From: Aphanomyces cochlioides
Taxonomy: Eukaryota; Oomycota; Saprolegniomycetes; Saprolegniales; Verrucalvaceae
NCBI GenBank assembly: GCA_019828595.1
Contig: JAHQRK010000018.1
Location: 1,577,309 to 1,641,308, forward strand
DNA: 64,000 nt
Direction: 5' to 3'
Both the position numbers and the translations under genes were made by a program. The notes beneath the pieces were generated by a model. The model worked only from the letters and a program-made list of their open reading frames with translations. It had not been told where the DNA came from and made no database searches. Of the stretch, positions 18,800 to 32,013 are shown in pieces; position 1 is the stretch's first letter; each line of letters opens with the position of its first letter.

Positions 18800-19796
18800 G
18801 TGGAGCGTTTTGCTTTGGAAATAACAAAGATTTGCTCACACACATGAAACGTTTGAAGCCATACTATGAATTTTGAATTTGATTCAGGCCCAGTTCGAAG
18901 TAAAAAATAAGTTAACGCCGAGCATACTGATTGGCTACTGTTGACTGACGAATATTATTTTTCGTCAGGAGATAAATCATGTCCTGACCACAAAACCGTC
19001 GACTCGTACCGAAAGAAAAATAAATTATCCAATCAGAGATCATATTATTTTGAAACTAAGGAGACAGTATTTACTTCGCACTCCTTATTCACTTCTTTCT
19101 TATTTTACTTCGAATTGGCCTCCATAGTTTCCCTGTTTTGTTGTGCAAAAATGCCAGTACTTGCACAGATAACACGAACGACTTATCAGTGATAATACAG
19201 ACGCTCGAGGTACCCAGTCCTATTCACGGCGCATTTGACGGCAAGACAATGATGACCATGCGCTTAGATGATGCTCAAGGCGACTACCAACATGTCGGAG
19301 ACATAGTATATCTAGATGGAGAAAGGCGAACCTTTTATGGTAATCTACGGTTGTGTCCAATGTGATCGTGGCATGTGGTGGGTGGAGGTTCTAGGAGCAC
19401 GGTCAAGAAGGTCAATGTAGATGCTGAAATTTCAGTTGATAATGTGATTGGATCGTAAAAATACTGTGGATATGTGTCCCGCCACTTAAGCTTAACATAA
19501 TGTGGTTTGCCAGAAAATACTACTCATTTCTTTCATAAATCGTACAGAAGTCGCGGTATTTATTAAACATCACATTGTTTAATATCGCGTATTGAACTCG
19601 TACATCCAATGAGTTGAAACTTTGATACTGGGTAATACACCTGCTAAGTATTCATGCAACACCCCTTAAGTGATTCATGATACTCGCCGTAGGCCCACTA
19701 TCAACAGTGGTACTCCATCAAAAAAAGTAGCACCATCAGTTGCAATAGTGGTAACCAACGTTACACATTGTCCCCTTACTGTAAAAAAGTTGAACT

Positions 19797-20156
19797 ATGG
19801 GAGAGGATTTACTCGTCCAAAGTCAATATGAAAATACAGTAAAAACACACGTTTTAGCTGTCCCTGGCTGCTCTATGAAAATGTCCGGTATTTCGAGCCA
19901 AAAAATAACATGGCCCTACTTCGTAACATTCGCATATCGCGTCGGAATTCGCCTTTCGGAGTCCAAGCCTCTGGCCAGAGTATGGCTTAAAGTGGCAGAA
20001 AGGGCTCGTCACCCTACTGCACAGTGTGTTGACCGCTTATTCAGCGGCCTTTTCTGCCCGAGTGAAGCTATCCTAAGACATGCATCTCACCTTGCATCGT
20101 CCCAGAAAAAACCAACTGCCATTCATCTCGTCTTTGGCAGGTATTATTTTAAATAG
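19797..20156 (+). other. Recurrent 119-codon ORF of unknown status in each unit (first copy shown)
   Basis: The longest open frame in the unit, antisense to the proposed Helitron direction: MGEDLLVQSQYENTVKTHVL... to ...VFGRYYFK. I recognise no domain, signal peptide or membrane segment. It is intact in units 1-22 with only R/W and Y/H substitutions, which reflects unit identity and not proven selection. It is broken in units 23 and 24. It could be captured host sequence or chance. The 83-codon (18,941-19,192) and 75-codon frames nearby are equally unsupported. Confidence 0.3.
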
Positions 20157-20398
20157 CAGGACAATATTTTCATTTTGTATGTGGAATTGTTTGATCATTA
20201 ATATTATCGACAACTGGCACGTCCAGCATCATGGGTGCATCGTGACAAAACATGACACCAAGTATTGAGGAACACACCAAATAATTGACAAATGGATATT
20301 TGCCATGGATATCGGGCAATACAACCTTGAGTGGTCAAATTAGTTGATGTTGGTTGGAAGTGCTGACTACTATGAACGAACTTGTCTCAAATTACTCT

Positions 20399-20578
20399 TT
20401 TTTTGACTTGGCGTTTGTATGTAAAAATTGCTCATTTTTGTACTTGGAATTTGTATGTCAAAATGACTCATTTTTTGACTTGACGTTTGTATGTAAAAAT
20501 TACTCATTTTTGTACTTAGAATTTGTATATAAAAATTGCTCATTTGTTGACTTGACGTTTGTATGTAAAAATTACTCT
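20399..20578. repeat. Five 36-bp tandem subrepeats inside the unit
   Basis: Five consecutive 36-mers of the form TTTTTGACTTGACGTTTGTA followed by TGTAAAAATTACTCA, alternating GACTTGACG and TACTTAGAA versions. They lie 50-230 bp from the element's 5' end. Because 36 is divisible by three and the unit has no stop in one frame, they create a spurious 77-codon plus-strand ORF (20,354-20,587). The block recurs in all complete units; unit 24 has lost part of it. Confidence 0.85.
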
Positions 20579-20627
20579 CGTACTTAGTCTCGTACTTACG
20601 TGTTGCGTTAGAGCTTTAAGTAATAGA

Positions 20628-22484
20628 CTAGGGTGAGGCCAGGGCTACGCCCCTGGGTGGAGCGTTTTGCTTTGGAAATAACAAAGATTTGCTCACACAC
20701 ATGAAACGTTTGAAGCCATACTATGAATTTTGAATTTGATTCAGGCCCAGTTCGAAGTAAAAAATAAGTTAACGCCGAGCATACTGATTGGCTACTGTTG
20801 ACTGACGAATATTATTTTTCGTCAGGAGATAAATCATGTCCTGACCACAAAACCGTCGACTCGTACCGAAAGAAAAATAAATTATCCAATCAGAGATCAT
20901 ATTATTTTGAAACTAAGGAGACAGTATTTACTTCGCACTCCTTATTCACTTCTTTCTTATTTTACTTCGAATTGGCCTCCATAGTTTCCCTGTTTTGTTG
21001 TGCAAAAATGCCAGTACTTGCACAGATAACACGAACGACTTATCAGTGATAATACAGACGCTCGAGGTACCCAGTCCTATTCACGGCGCATTTGACGGCA
21101 AGACAATGATGACCATGCGCTTAGATGATGCTCAAGGCGACTACCAACATGTCGGAGACATAGTATATCTAGATGGAGAAAGGCGAACCTTTTATGGTAA
21201 TCTACGGTTGTGTCCAATGTGATCGTGGCATGTGGTGGGTGGAGGTTCTAGGAGCACGGTCAAGAAGGTCAATGTAGATGCTGAAATTTCAGTTGATAAT
21301 GTGATTGGATCGTAAAAATACTGTGGATATGTGTCCCGCCACTTAAGCTTAACATAATGTGGTTTGCCAGAAAATACTACTCATTTCTTTCATAAATCGT
21401 ACAGAAGTCGCGGTATTTATTAAACATCACATTGTTTAATATCGCGTATTGAACTCGTACATCCAATGAGTTGAAACTTTGATACTGGGTAATACACCTG
21501 CTAAGTATTCATGCAACACCCCTTAAGTGATTCATGATACTCGCCGTAGGCCCACTATCAACAGTGGTACTCCATCAAAAAAAGTAGCACCATCAGTTGC
21601 AATAGTGGTAACCAACGTTACACATTGTCCCCTTACTGTAAAAAAGTTGAACTATGGGAGAGGATTTACTCGTCCAAAGTCAATATGAAAATACAGTAAA
21701 AACACACGTTTTAGCTGTCCCTGGCTGCTCTATGAAAATGTCCGGTATTTCGAGCCAAAAAATAACATGGCCCTACTTCGTAACATTCGCATATCGCGTC
21801 GGAATTCGCCTTTCGGAGTCCAAGCCTCTGGCCAGAGTATGGCTTAAAGTGGCAGAAAGGGCTCGTCACCCTACTGCACAGTGTGTTGACCGCTTATTCA
21901 GCGGCCTTTTCTGCCCGAGTGAAGCTATCCTAAGACATGCATCTCACCTTGCATCGTCCCAGAAAAAACCAACTGCCATTCATCTCGTCTTTGGCAGGTA
22001 TTATTTTAAATAGCAGGACAATATTTTCATTTTGTATGTGGAATTGTTTGATCATTAATATTATCGACAACTGGCACGTCCAGCATCATGGGTGCATCGT
22101 GACAAAACATGACACCAAGTATTGAGGAACACACCAAATAATTGACAAATGGATATTTGCCATGGATATCGGGCAATACAACCTTGAGTGGTCAAATTAG
22201 TTGATGTTGGTTGGAAGTGCTGACTACTATGAACGAACTTGTCTCAAATTACTCTTTTTTTGACTTGGCGTTTGTATGTAAAAATTGCTCATTTTTGTAC
22301 TTGGAATTTGTATGTCAAAATGACTCATTTTTTGACTTGACGTTTGTATGTAAAAATTACTCATTTTTGTACTTAGAATTTGTATATAAAAATTGCTCAT
22401 TTGTTGACTTGACGTTTGTATGTAAAAATTACTCTCGTACTTAGTCTCGTACTTACGTGTTGCGTTAGAGCTTTAAGTAATAGA
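20628..22484 (-). mobile_element. Array unit 2
   Basis: 1,857 bp, basic form, seemingly identical to unit 1. Confidence 0.8.
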
Positions 22485-24341
22485 CTAGGGTGAGGCCAGG
22501 GCTACGCCCCTGGGTGGAGCGTTTTGCTTTGGAAATAACAAAGATTTGCTCACACACATGAAACGTTTGAAGCCATACTATGAATTTTGAATTTGATTCA
22601 GGCCCAGTTCGAAGTAAAAAATAAGTTAACGCCGAGCATACTGATTGGCTACTGTTGACTGACGAATATTATTTTTCGTCAGGAGATAAATCATGTCCTG
22701 ACCACAAAACCGTCGACTCGTACCGAAAGAAAAATAAATTATCCAATCAGAGATCATATTATTTTGAAACTAAGGAGACAGTATTTACTTCGCACTCCTT
22801 ATTCACTTCTTTCTTATTTTACTTCGAATTGGCCTCCATAGTTTCCCTGTTTTGTTGTGCAAAAATGCCAGTACTTGCACAGATAACACGAACGACTTAT
22901 CAGTGATAATACAGACGCTCGAGGTACCCAGTCCTATTCACGGCGCATTTGACGGCAAGACAATGATGACCATGCGCTTAGATGATGCTCAAGGCGACTA
23001 CCAACATGTCGGAGACATAGTATATCTAGATGGAGAAAGGCGAACCTTTTATGGTAATCTACGGTTGTGTCCAATGTGATCGTGGCATGTGGTGGGTGGA
23101 GGTTCTAGGAGCACGGTCAAGAAGGTCAATGTAGATGCTGAAATTTCAGTTGATAATGTGATTGGATCGTAAAAATACTGTGGATATGTGTCCCGCCACT
23201 TAAGCTTAACATAATGTGGTTTGCCAGAAAATACTACTCATTTCTTTCATAAATCGTACAGAAGTCGCGGTATTTATTAAACATCACATTGTTTAATATC
23301 GCGTATTGAACTCGTACATCCAATGAGTTGAAACTTTGATACTGGGTAATACACCTGCTAAGTATTCATGCAACACCCCTTAAGTGATTCATGATACTCG
23401 CCGTAGGCCCACTATCAACAGTGGTACTCCATCAAAAAAAGTAGCACCATCAGTTGCAATAGTGGTAACCAACGTTACACATTGTCCCCTTACTGTAAAA
23501 AAGTTGAACTATGGGAGAGGATTTACTCGTCCAAAGTCAATATGAAAATACAGTAAAAACACACGTTTTAGCTGTCCCTGGCTGCTCTATGAAAATGTCC
23601 GGTATTTCGAGCCAAAAAATAACATGGCCCTACTTCGTAACATTCGCATATCGCGTCGGAATTCGCCTTTCGGAGTCCAAGCCTCTGGCCAGAGTATGGC
23701 TTAAAGTGGCAGAAAGGGCTCGTCACCCTACTGCACAGTGTGTTGACCGCTTATTCAGCGGCCTTTTCTGCCCGAGTGAAGCTATCCTAAGACATGCATC
23801 TCACCTTGCATCGTCCCAGAAAAAACCAACTGCCATTCATCTCGTCTTTGGCAGGTATTATTTTAAATAGCAGGACAATATTTTCATTTTGTATGTGGAA
23901 TTGTTTGATCATTAATATTATCGACAACTGGCACGTCCAGCATCATGGGTGCATCGTGACAAAACATGACACCAAGTATTGAGGAACACACCAAATAATT
24001 GACAAATGGATATTTGCCATGGATATCGGGCAATACAACCTTGAGTGGTCAAATTAGTTGATGTTGGTTGGAAGTGCTGACTACTATGAACGAACTTGTC
24101 TCAAATTACTCTTTTTTTGACTTGGCGTTTGTATGTAAAAATTGCTCATTTTTGTACTTGGAATTTGTATGTCAAAATGACTCATTTTTTGACTTGACGT
24201 TTGTATGTAAAAATTACTCATTTTTGTACTTAGAATTTGTATATAAAAATTGCTCATTTGTTGACTTGACGTTTGTATGTAAAAATTACTCTCGTACTTA
24301 GTCTCGTACTTACGTGTTGCGTTAGAGCTTTAAGTAATAGA
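22485..24341 (-). mobile_element. Array unit 3
   Basis: 1,857 bp, basic form. Confidence 0.8.
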
Positions 24342-24713
24342 CTAGGGTGAGGCCAGGGCTACGCCCCTGGGTGGAGCGTTTTGCTTTGGAAATAACAAAG
24401 ATTTGCTCACACACATGAAACGTTTGAAGCCATACTATGAATTTTGAATTTGATTCAGGCCCAGTTCGAAGTAAAAAATAAGTTAACGCCGAGCATACTG
24501 ATTGGCTACTGTTGACTGACGAATATTATTTTTCGTCAGGAGATAAATCATGTCCTGACCACAAAACCGTCGACTCGTACCGAAAGAAAAATAAATTATC
24601 CAATCAGAGATCATATTATTTTGAAACTAAGGAGACAGTATTTACTTCGCACTCCTTATTCACTTCTTTCTTATTTTACTTCGAATTGGCCTCCATAGTT
24701 TCCCTGTTTTGTT

Positions 24714-24830
24714 GTGCAAAAATGCCAGTACTTGCACAGATAACACGAACGACTTATCAGTGATAATACAGACGCTATTATCACTGATAAGTCGTTCGTG
24801 TTATCTGTGCAAGTACTGGCATTTTTGCAC
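24714..24830. repeat. 55-bp perfect inverted duplication, unit 4
   Basis: Arms 24,714-24,768 and 24,776-24,830 are exact reverse complements around a 7-nt loop, CAGACGC. Relative to basic units, two bases (TC) are replaced by the 55-nt arm and one C is lost downstream (net +52). Confidence 0.9.
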
Positions 24831-24882
24831 GAGGTACCAGTCCTATTCACGGCGCATTTGACGGCAAGACAATGATGACCAT

Positions 24883-24966
24883 GCGCTTAGATGATGCTCA
24901 AGGCGACTATGCGCTTAGATGATGCTCAAGGCGACTATGCGCTTAGATGATGCTCAAGGCGACTAC
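24883..24966. repeat. 28-bp VNTR, three copies (unit 4)
   Basis: Three tandem copies of GCGCTTAGATGATGCTCAAG plus GCGACTAT, the last ending in C. Basic units (1, 2, 3, 9, 17) have one copy; most others have two. Confidence 0.9.
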
Positions 24967-26306
24967 CAACATGTCGGAGACATAGTATATCTAGATGGAG
25001 AAAGGCGAACCTTTTATGGTAATCTACGGTTGTGTCCAATGTGATCGTGGCATGTGGTGGGTGGAGGTTCTAGGAGCACGGTCAAGAAGGTCAATGTAGA
25101 TGCTGAAATTTCAGTTGATAATGTGATTGGATCGTAAAAATACTGTGGATATGTGTCCCGCCACTTAAGCTTAACATAATGTGGTTTGCCAGAAAATACT
25201 ACTCATTTCTTTCATAAATCGTACAGAAGTCGCGGTATTTATTAAACATCACATTGTTTAATATCGCGTATTGAACTCGTACATCCAATGAGTTGAAACT
25301 TTGATACTGGGTAATACACCTGCTAAGTATTCATGCAACACCCCTTAAGTGATTCATGATACTCGCCGTAGGCCCACTATCAACAGTGGTACTCCATCAA
25401 AAAAAGTAGCACCATCAGTTGCAATAGTGGTAACCAACGTTACACATTGTCCCCTTACTGTAAAAAAGTTGAACTATGGGAGAGGATTTACTCGTCCAAA
25501 GTCAATATGAAAATACAGTAAAAACACACGTTTTAGCTGTCCCTGGCTGCTCTATGAAAATGTCCGGTATTTCGAGCCAAAAAATAACATGGCCCTACTT
25601 CGTAACATTCGCATATCGCGTCGGAATTCGCCTTTCGGAGTCCAAGCCTCTGGCCAGAGTATGGCTTAAAGTGGCAGAAAGGGCTCGTCACCCTACTGCA
25701 CAGTGTGTTGACCGCTTATTCAGCGGCCTTTTCTGCCCGAGTGAAGCTATCCTAAGACATGCATCTCACCTTGCATCGTCCCAGAAAAAACCAACTGCCA
25801 TTCATCTCGTCTTTGGCAGGTATTATTTTAAATAGCAGGACAATATTTTCATTTTGTATGTGGAATTGTTTGATCATTAATATTATCGACAACTGGCACG
25901 TCCAGCATCATGGGTGCATCGTGACAAAACATGACACCAAGTATTGAGGAACACACCAAATAATTGACAAATGGATATTTGCCATGGATATCGGGCAATA
26001 CAACCTTGAGTGGTCAAATTAGTTGATGTTGGTTGGAAGTGCTGACTACTATGAACGAACTTGTCTCAAATTACTCTTTTTTTGACTTGGCGTTTGTATG
26101 TAAAAATTGCTCATTTTTGTACTTGGAATTTGTATGTCAAAATGACTCATTTTTTGACTTGACGTTTGTATGTAAAAATTACTCATTTTTGTACTTAGAA
26201 TTTGTATATAAAAATTGCTCATTTGTTGACTTGACGTTTGTATGTAAAAATTACTCTCGTACTTAGTCTCGTACTTACGTGTTGCGTTAGAGCTTTAAGT
26301 AATAGA

Positions 26307-28191
26307 CTAGGGTGAGGCCAGGGCTACGCCCCTGGGTGGAGCGTTTTGCTTTGGAAATAACAAAGATTTGCTCACACACATGAAACGTTTGAAGCCATAC
26401 TATGAATTTTGAATTTGATTCAGGCCCAGTTCGAAGTAAAAAATAAGTTAACGCCGAGCATACTGATTGGCTACTGTTGACTGACGAATATTATTTTTCG
26501 TCAGGAGATAAATCATGTCCTGACCACAAAACCGTCGACTCGTACCGAAAGAAAAATAAATTATCCAATCAGAGATCATATTATTTTGAAACTAAGGAGA
26601 CAGTATTTACTTCGCACTCCTTATTCACTTCTTTCTTATTTTACTTCGAATTGGCCTCCATAGTTTCCCTGTTTTGTTGTGCAAAAATGCCAGTACTTGC
26701 ACAGATAACACGAACGACTTATCAGTGATAATACAGACGCTCGAGGTACCCAGTCCTATTCACGGCGCATTTGACGGCAAGACAATGATGACCATGCGCT
26801 TAGATGATGCTCAAGGCGACTATGCGCTTAGATGATGCTCAAGGCGACTACCAACATGTCGGAGACATAGTATATCTAGATGGAGAAAGGCGAACCTTTT
26901 ATGGTAATCTACGGTTGTGTCCAATGTGATCGTGGCATGTGGTGGGTGGAGGTTCTAGGAGCACGGTCAAGAAGGTCAATGTAGATGCTGAAATTTCAGT
27001 TGATAATGTGATTGGATCGTAAAAATACTGTGGATATGTGTCCCGCCACTTAAGCTTAACATAATGTGGTTTGCCAGAAAATACTACTCATTTCTTTCAT
27101 AAATCGTACAGAAGTCGCGGTATTTATTAAACATCACATTGTTTAATATCGCGTATTGAACTCGTACATCCAATGAGTTGAAACTTTGATACTGGGTAAT
27201 ACACCTGCTAAGTATTCATGCAACACCCCTTAAGTGATTCATGATACTCGCCGTAGGCCCACTATCAACAGTGGTACTCCATCAAAAAAAGTAGCACCAT
27301 CAGTTGCAATAGTGGTAACCAACGTTACACATTGTCCCCTTACTGTAAAAAAGTTGAACTATGGGAGAGGATTTACTCGTCCAAAGTCAATATGAAAATA
27401 CAGTAAAAACACACGTTTTAGCTGTCCCTGGCTGCTCTATGAAAATGTCCGGTATTTCGAGCCAAAAAATAACATGGCCCTACTTCGTAACATTCGCATA
27501 TCGCGTCGGAATTCGCCTTTCGGAGTCCAAGCCTCTGGCCAGAGTATGGCTTAAAGTGGCAGAAAGGGCTCGTCACCCTACTGCACAGTGTGTTGACCGC
27601 TTATTCAGCGGCCTTTTCTGCCCGAGTGAAGCTATCCTAAGACATGCATCTCACCTTGCATCGTCCCAGAAAAAACCAACTGCCATTCATCTCGTCTTTG
27701 GCAGGTATTATTTTAAATAGCAGGACAATATTTTCATTTTGTATGTGGAATTGTTTGATCATTAATATTATCGACAACTGGCACGTCCAGCATCATGGGT
27801 GCATCGTGACAAAACATGACACCAAGTATTGAGGAACACACCAAATAATTGACAAATGGATATTTGCCATGGATATCGGGCAATACAACCTTGAGTGGTC
27901 AAATTAGTTGATGTTGGTTGGAAGTGCTGACTACTATGAACGAACTTGTCTCAAATTACTCTTTTTTTGACTTGGCGTTTGTATGTAAAAATTGCTCATT
28001 TTTGTACTTGGAATTTGTATGTCAAAATGACTCATTTTTTGACTTGACGTTTGTATGTAAAAATTACTCATTTTTGTACTTAGAATTTGTATATAAAAAT
28101 TGCTCATTTGTTGACTTGACGTTTGTATGTAAAAATTACTCTCGTACTTAGTCTCGTACTTACGTGTTGCGTTAGAGCTTTAAGTAATAGA
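26307..28191 (-). mobile_element. Array unit 5
   Basis: 1,885 bp: two VNTR copies, no inverted duplication. Confidence 0.8.
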
Positions 28192-30128
28192 CTAGGGTGA
28201 GGCCAGGGCTACGCCCCTGGGTGGAGCGTTTTGCTTTGGAAATAACAAAGATTTGCTCACACACATGAAACGTTTGAAGCCATACTATGAATTTTGAATT
28301 TGATTCAGGCCCAGTTCGAAGTAAAAAATAAGTTAACGCCGAGCATACTGATTGGCTACTGTTGACTGACGAATATTATTTTTCGTCAGGAGATAAATCA
28401 TGTCCTGACCACAAAACCGTCGACTCGTACCGAAAGAAAAATAAATTATCCAATCAGAGATCATATTATTTTGAAACTAAGGAGACAGTATTTACTTCGC
28501 ACTCCTTATTCACTTCTTTCTTATTTTACTTCGAATTGGCCTCCATAGTTTCCCTGTTTTGTTGTGCAAAAATGCCAGTACTTGCACAGATAACACGAAC
28601 GACTTATCAGTGATAATACAGACGCTATTATCACTGATAAGTCGTTCGTGTTATCTGTGCAAGTACTGGCATTTTTGCACGAGGTACCAGTCCTATTCAC
28701 GGCGCATTTGACGGCAAGACAATGATGACCATGCGCTTAGATGATGCTCAAGGCGACTATGCGCTTAGATGATGCTCAAGGCGACTACCAACATGTCGGA
28801 GACATAGTATATCTAGATGGAGAAAGGCGAACCTTTTATGGTAATCTACGGTTGTGTCCAATGTGATCGTGGCATGTGGTGGGTGGAGGTTCTAGGAGCA
28901 CGGTCAAGAAGGTCAATGTAGATGCTGAAATTTCAGTTGATAATGTGATTGGATCGTAAAAATACTGTGGATATGTGTCCCGCCACTTAAGCTTAACATA
29001 ATGTGGTTTGCCAGAAAATACTACTCATTTCTTTCATAAATCGTACAGAAGTCGCGGTATTTATTAAACATCACATTGTTTAATATCGCGTATTGAACTC
29101 GTACATCCAATGAGTTGAAACTTTGATACTGGGTAATACACCTGCTAAGTATTCATGCAACACCCCTTAAGTGATTCATGATACTCGCCGTAGGCCCACT
29201 ATCAACAGTGGTACTCCATCAAAAAAAGTAGCACCATCAGTTGCAATAGTGGTAACCAACGTTACACATTGTCCCCTTACTGTAAAAAAGTTGAACTATG
29301 GGAGAGGATTTACTCGTCCAAAGTCAATATGAAAATACAGTAAAAACACACGTTTTAGCTGTCCCTGGCTGCTCTATGAAAATGTCCGGTATTTCGAGCC
29401 AAAAAATAACATGGCCCTACTTCGTAACATTCGCATATCGCGTCGGAATTCGCCTTTCGGAGTCCAAGCCTCTGGCCAGAGTATGGCTTAAAGTGGCAGA
29501 AAGGGCTCGTCACCCTACTGCACAGTGTGTTGACCGCTTATTCAGCGGCCTTTTCTGCCCGAGTGAAGCTATCCTAAGACATGCATCTCACCTTGCATCG
29601 TCCCAGAAAAAACCAACTGCCATTCATCTCGTCTTTGGCAGGTATTATTTTAAATAGCAGGACAATATTTTCATTTTGTATGTGGAATTGTTTGATCATT
29701 AATATTATCGACAACTGGCACGTCCAGCATCATGGGTGCATCGTGACAAAACATGACACCAAGTATTGAGGAACACACCAAATAATTGACAAATGGATAT
29801 TTGCCATGGATATCGGGCAATACAACCTTGAGTGGTCAAATTAGTTGATGTTGGTTGGAAGTGCTGACTACTATGAACGAACTTGTCTCAAATTACTCTT
29901 TTTTTGACTTGGCGTTTGTATGTAAAAATTGCTCATTTTTGTACTTGGAATTTGTATGTCAAAATGACTCATTTTTTGACTTGACGTTTGTATGTAAAAA
30001 TTACTCATTTTTGTACTTAGAATTTGTATATAAAAATTGCTCATTTGTTGACTTGACGTTTGTATGTAAAAATTACTCTCGTACTTAGTCTCGTACTTAC
30101 GTGTTGCGTTAGAGCTTTAAGTAATAGA
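28192..30128 (-). mobile_element. Array unit 6
   Basis: 1,937 bp: inverted duplication plus two VNTR copies. Confidence 0.8.
28564..28680. repeat. 55-bp inverted duplication, unit 6
   Basis: Same breakpoints and sequence as in unit 4, so it spread by copying and is not a fresh event. Confidence 0.9.
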
Positions 30129-32013
30129 CTAGGGTGAGGCCAGGGCTACGCCCCTGGGTGGAGCGTTTTGCTTTGGAAATAACAAAGATTTGCTCACACA
30201 CATGAAACGTTTGAAGCCATACTATGAATTTTGAATTTGATTCAGGCCCAGTTCGAAGTAAAAAATAAGTTAACGCCGAGCATACTGATTGGCTACTGTT
30301 GACTGACGAATATTATTTTTCGTCAGGAGATAAATCATGTCCTGACCACAAAACCGTCGACTCGTACCGAAAGAAAAATAAATTATCCAATCAGAGATCA
30401 TATTATTTTGAAACTAAGGAGATAGTATTTACTTCGCACTCCTTATTCACTTCTTTCTTATTTTACTTCGAATTGGCCTCCATAGTTTCCCTGTTTTGTT
30501 GTGCAAAAATGCCAGTACTTGCACAGATAACACGAACGACTTATCAGTGATAATACAGACGCTCGAGGTACCCAGTCCTATTCACGGCGCATTTGACGGC
30601 AAGACAATGATGACCATGCGCTTAGATGATGCTCAAGGCGACTATGCGCTTAGATGATGCTCAAGGCGACTACCAACATGTCGGAGACATAGTATATCTA
30701 GATGGAGAAAGGCGAACCTTTTATGGTAATCTACGGTTGTGTCCAATGTGATCGTGGCATGTGGTGGGTGGAGGTTCTAGGAGCACGGTCAAGAAGGTCA
30801 ATGTAGATGCTGAAATTTCAGTTGATAATGTGATTGGATCGTAAAAATACTGTGGATATGTGTCCCGCCACTTAAGCTTAACATAATGTGGTTTGCCAGA
30901 AAATACTACTCATTTCTTTCATAAATCGTACAGAAGTCGCGGTATTTATTAAACATCACATTGTTTAATATCGCGTATTGAACTCGTACATCCAATGAGT
31001 TGAAACTTTGATACTGGGTAATACACCTGCTAAGTATTCATGCAACACCCCTTAAGTGATTCATGATACTCGCCGTAGGCCCACTATCAACAGTGGTACT
31101 CCATCAAAAAAAGTAGCACCATCAGTTGCAATAGTGGTAACCAACGTTACACATTGTCCCCTTACTGTAAAAAAGTTGAACTATGGGAGAGGATTTACTC
31201 GTCCAAAGTCAATATGAAAATACAGTAAAAACACACGTTTTAGCTGTCCCTGGCTGCTCTATGAAAATGTCCGGTATTTCGAGCCAAAAAATAACATGGC
31301 CCTACTTCGTAACATTCGCATATCGCGTCGGAATTCGCCTTTCGGAGTCCAAGCCTCTGGCCAGAGTATGGCTTAAAGTGGCAGAAAGGGCTCGTCACCC
31401 TACTGCACAGTGTGTTGACCGCTTATTCAGCGGCCTTTTCTGCCCGAGTGAAGCTATCCTAAGACATGCATCTCACCTTGCATCGTCCCAGAAAAAACCA
31501 ACTGCCATTCATCTCGTCTTTGGCAGGTATTATTTTAAATAGCAGGACAATATTTTCATTTTGTATGTGGAATTGTTTGATCATTAATATTATCGACAAC
31601 TGGCACGTCCAGCATCATGGGTGCATCGTGACAAAACATGACACCAAGTATTGAGGAACACACCAAATAATTGACAAATGGATATTTGCCATGGATATCG
31701 GGCAATACAACCTTGAGTGGTCAAATTAGTTGATGTTGGTTGGAAGTGCTGACTACTATGAACGAACTTGTCTCAAATTACTCTTTTTTTGACTTGGCGT
31801 TTGTATGTAAAAATTGCTCATTTTTGTACTTGGAATTTGTATGTCAAAATGACTCATTTTTTGACTTGACGTTTGTATGTAAAAATTACTCATTTTTGTA
31901 CTTAGAATTTGTATATAAAAATTGCTCATTTGTTGACTTGACGTTTGTATGTAAAAATTACTCTCGTACTTAGTCTCGTACTTACGTGTTGCGTTAGAGC
32001 TTTAAGTAATAGA
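30129..32013 (-). mobile_element. Array unit 7
   Basis: 1,885 bp: two VNTR copies and the GAGATAGTAT variant (C to T) near 30,422. Confidence 0.8.

Larger units (their letters stand above)
18771..20627 (-). mobile_element. Array unit 1
   Basis: 1,857 bp, basic form: one 28-bp VNTR copy, no inverted duplication. Its low-coordinate end is the host junction. Confidence 0.8.
24342..26306 (-). mobile_element. Array unit 4
   Basis: 1,965 bp, the longest unit: carries the 55-bp inverted duplication and three 28-bp VNTR copies (24,883-24,966). Confidence 0.8.

Noticed and set aside
18771..18910. Pol III promoter (SINE-like) in the unit, from a GTTCGAA box followed by an A-run
   Set aside because: The B-box match is partial, the A-box is poor, and similar heptamers occur by chance.
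20354..20587. 77-codon ORF with a repeated F-V-C-K-N pattern in every unit
   Set aside because: It is the translation of the 36-bp tandem subrepeats, whose length keeps the frame open; there is no independent evidence for a protein.
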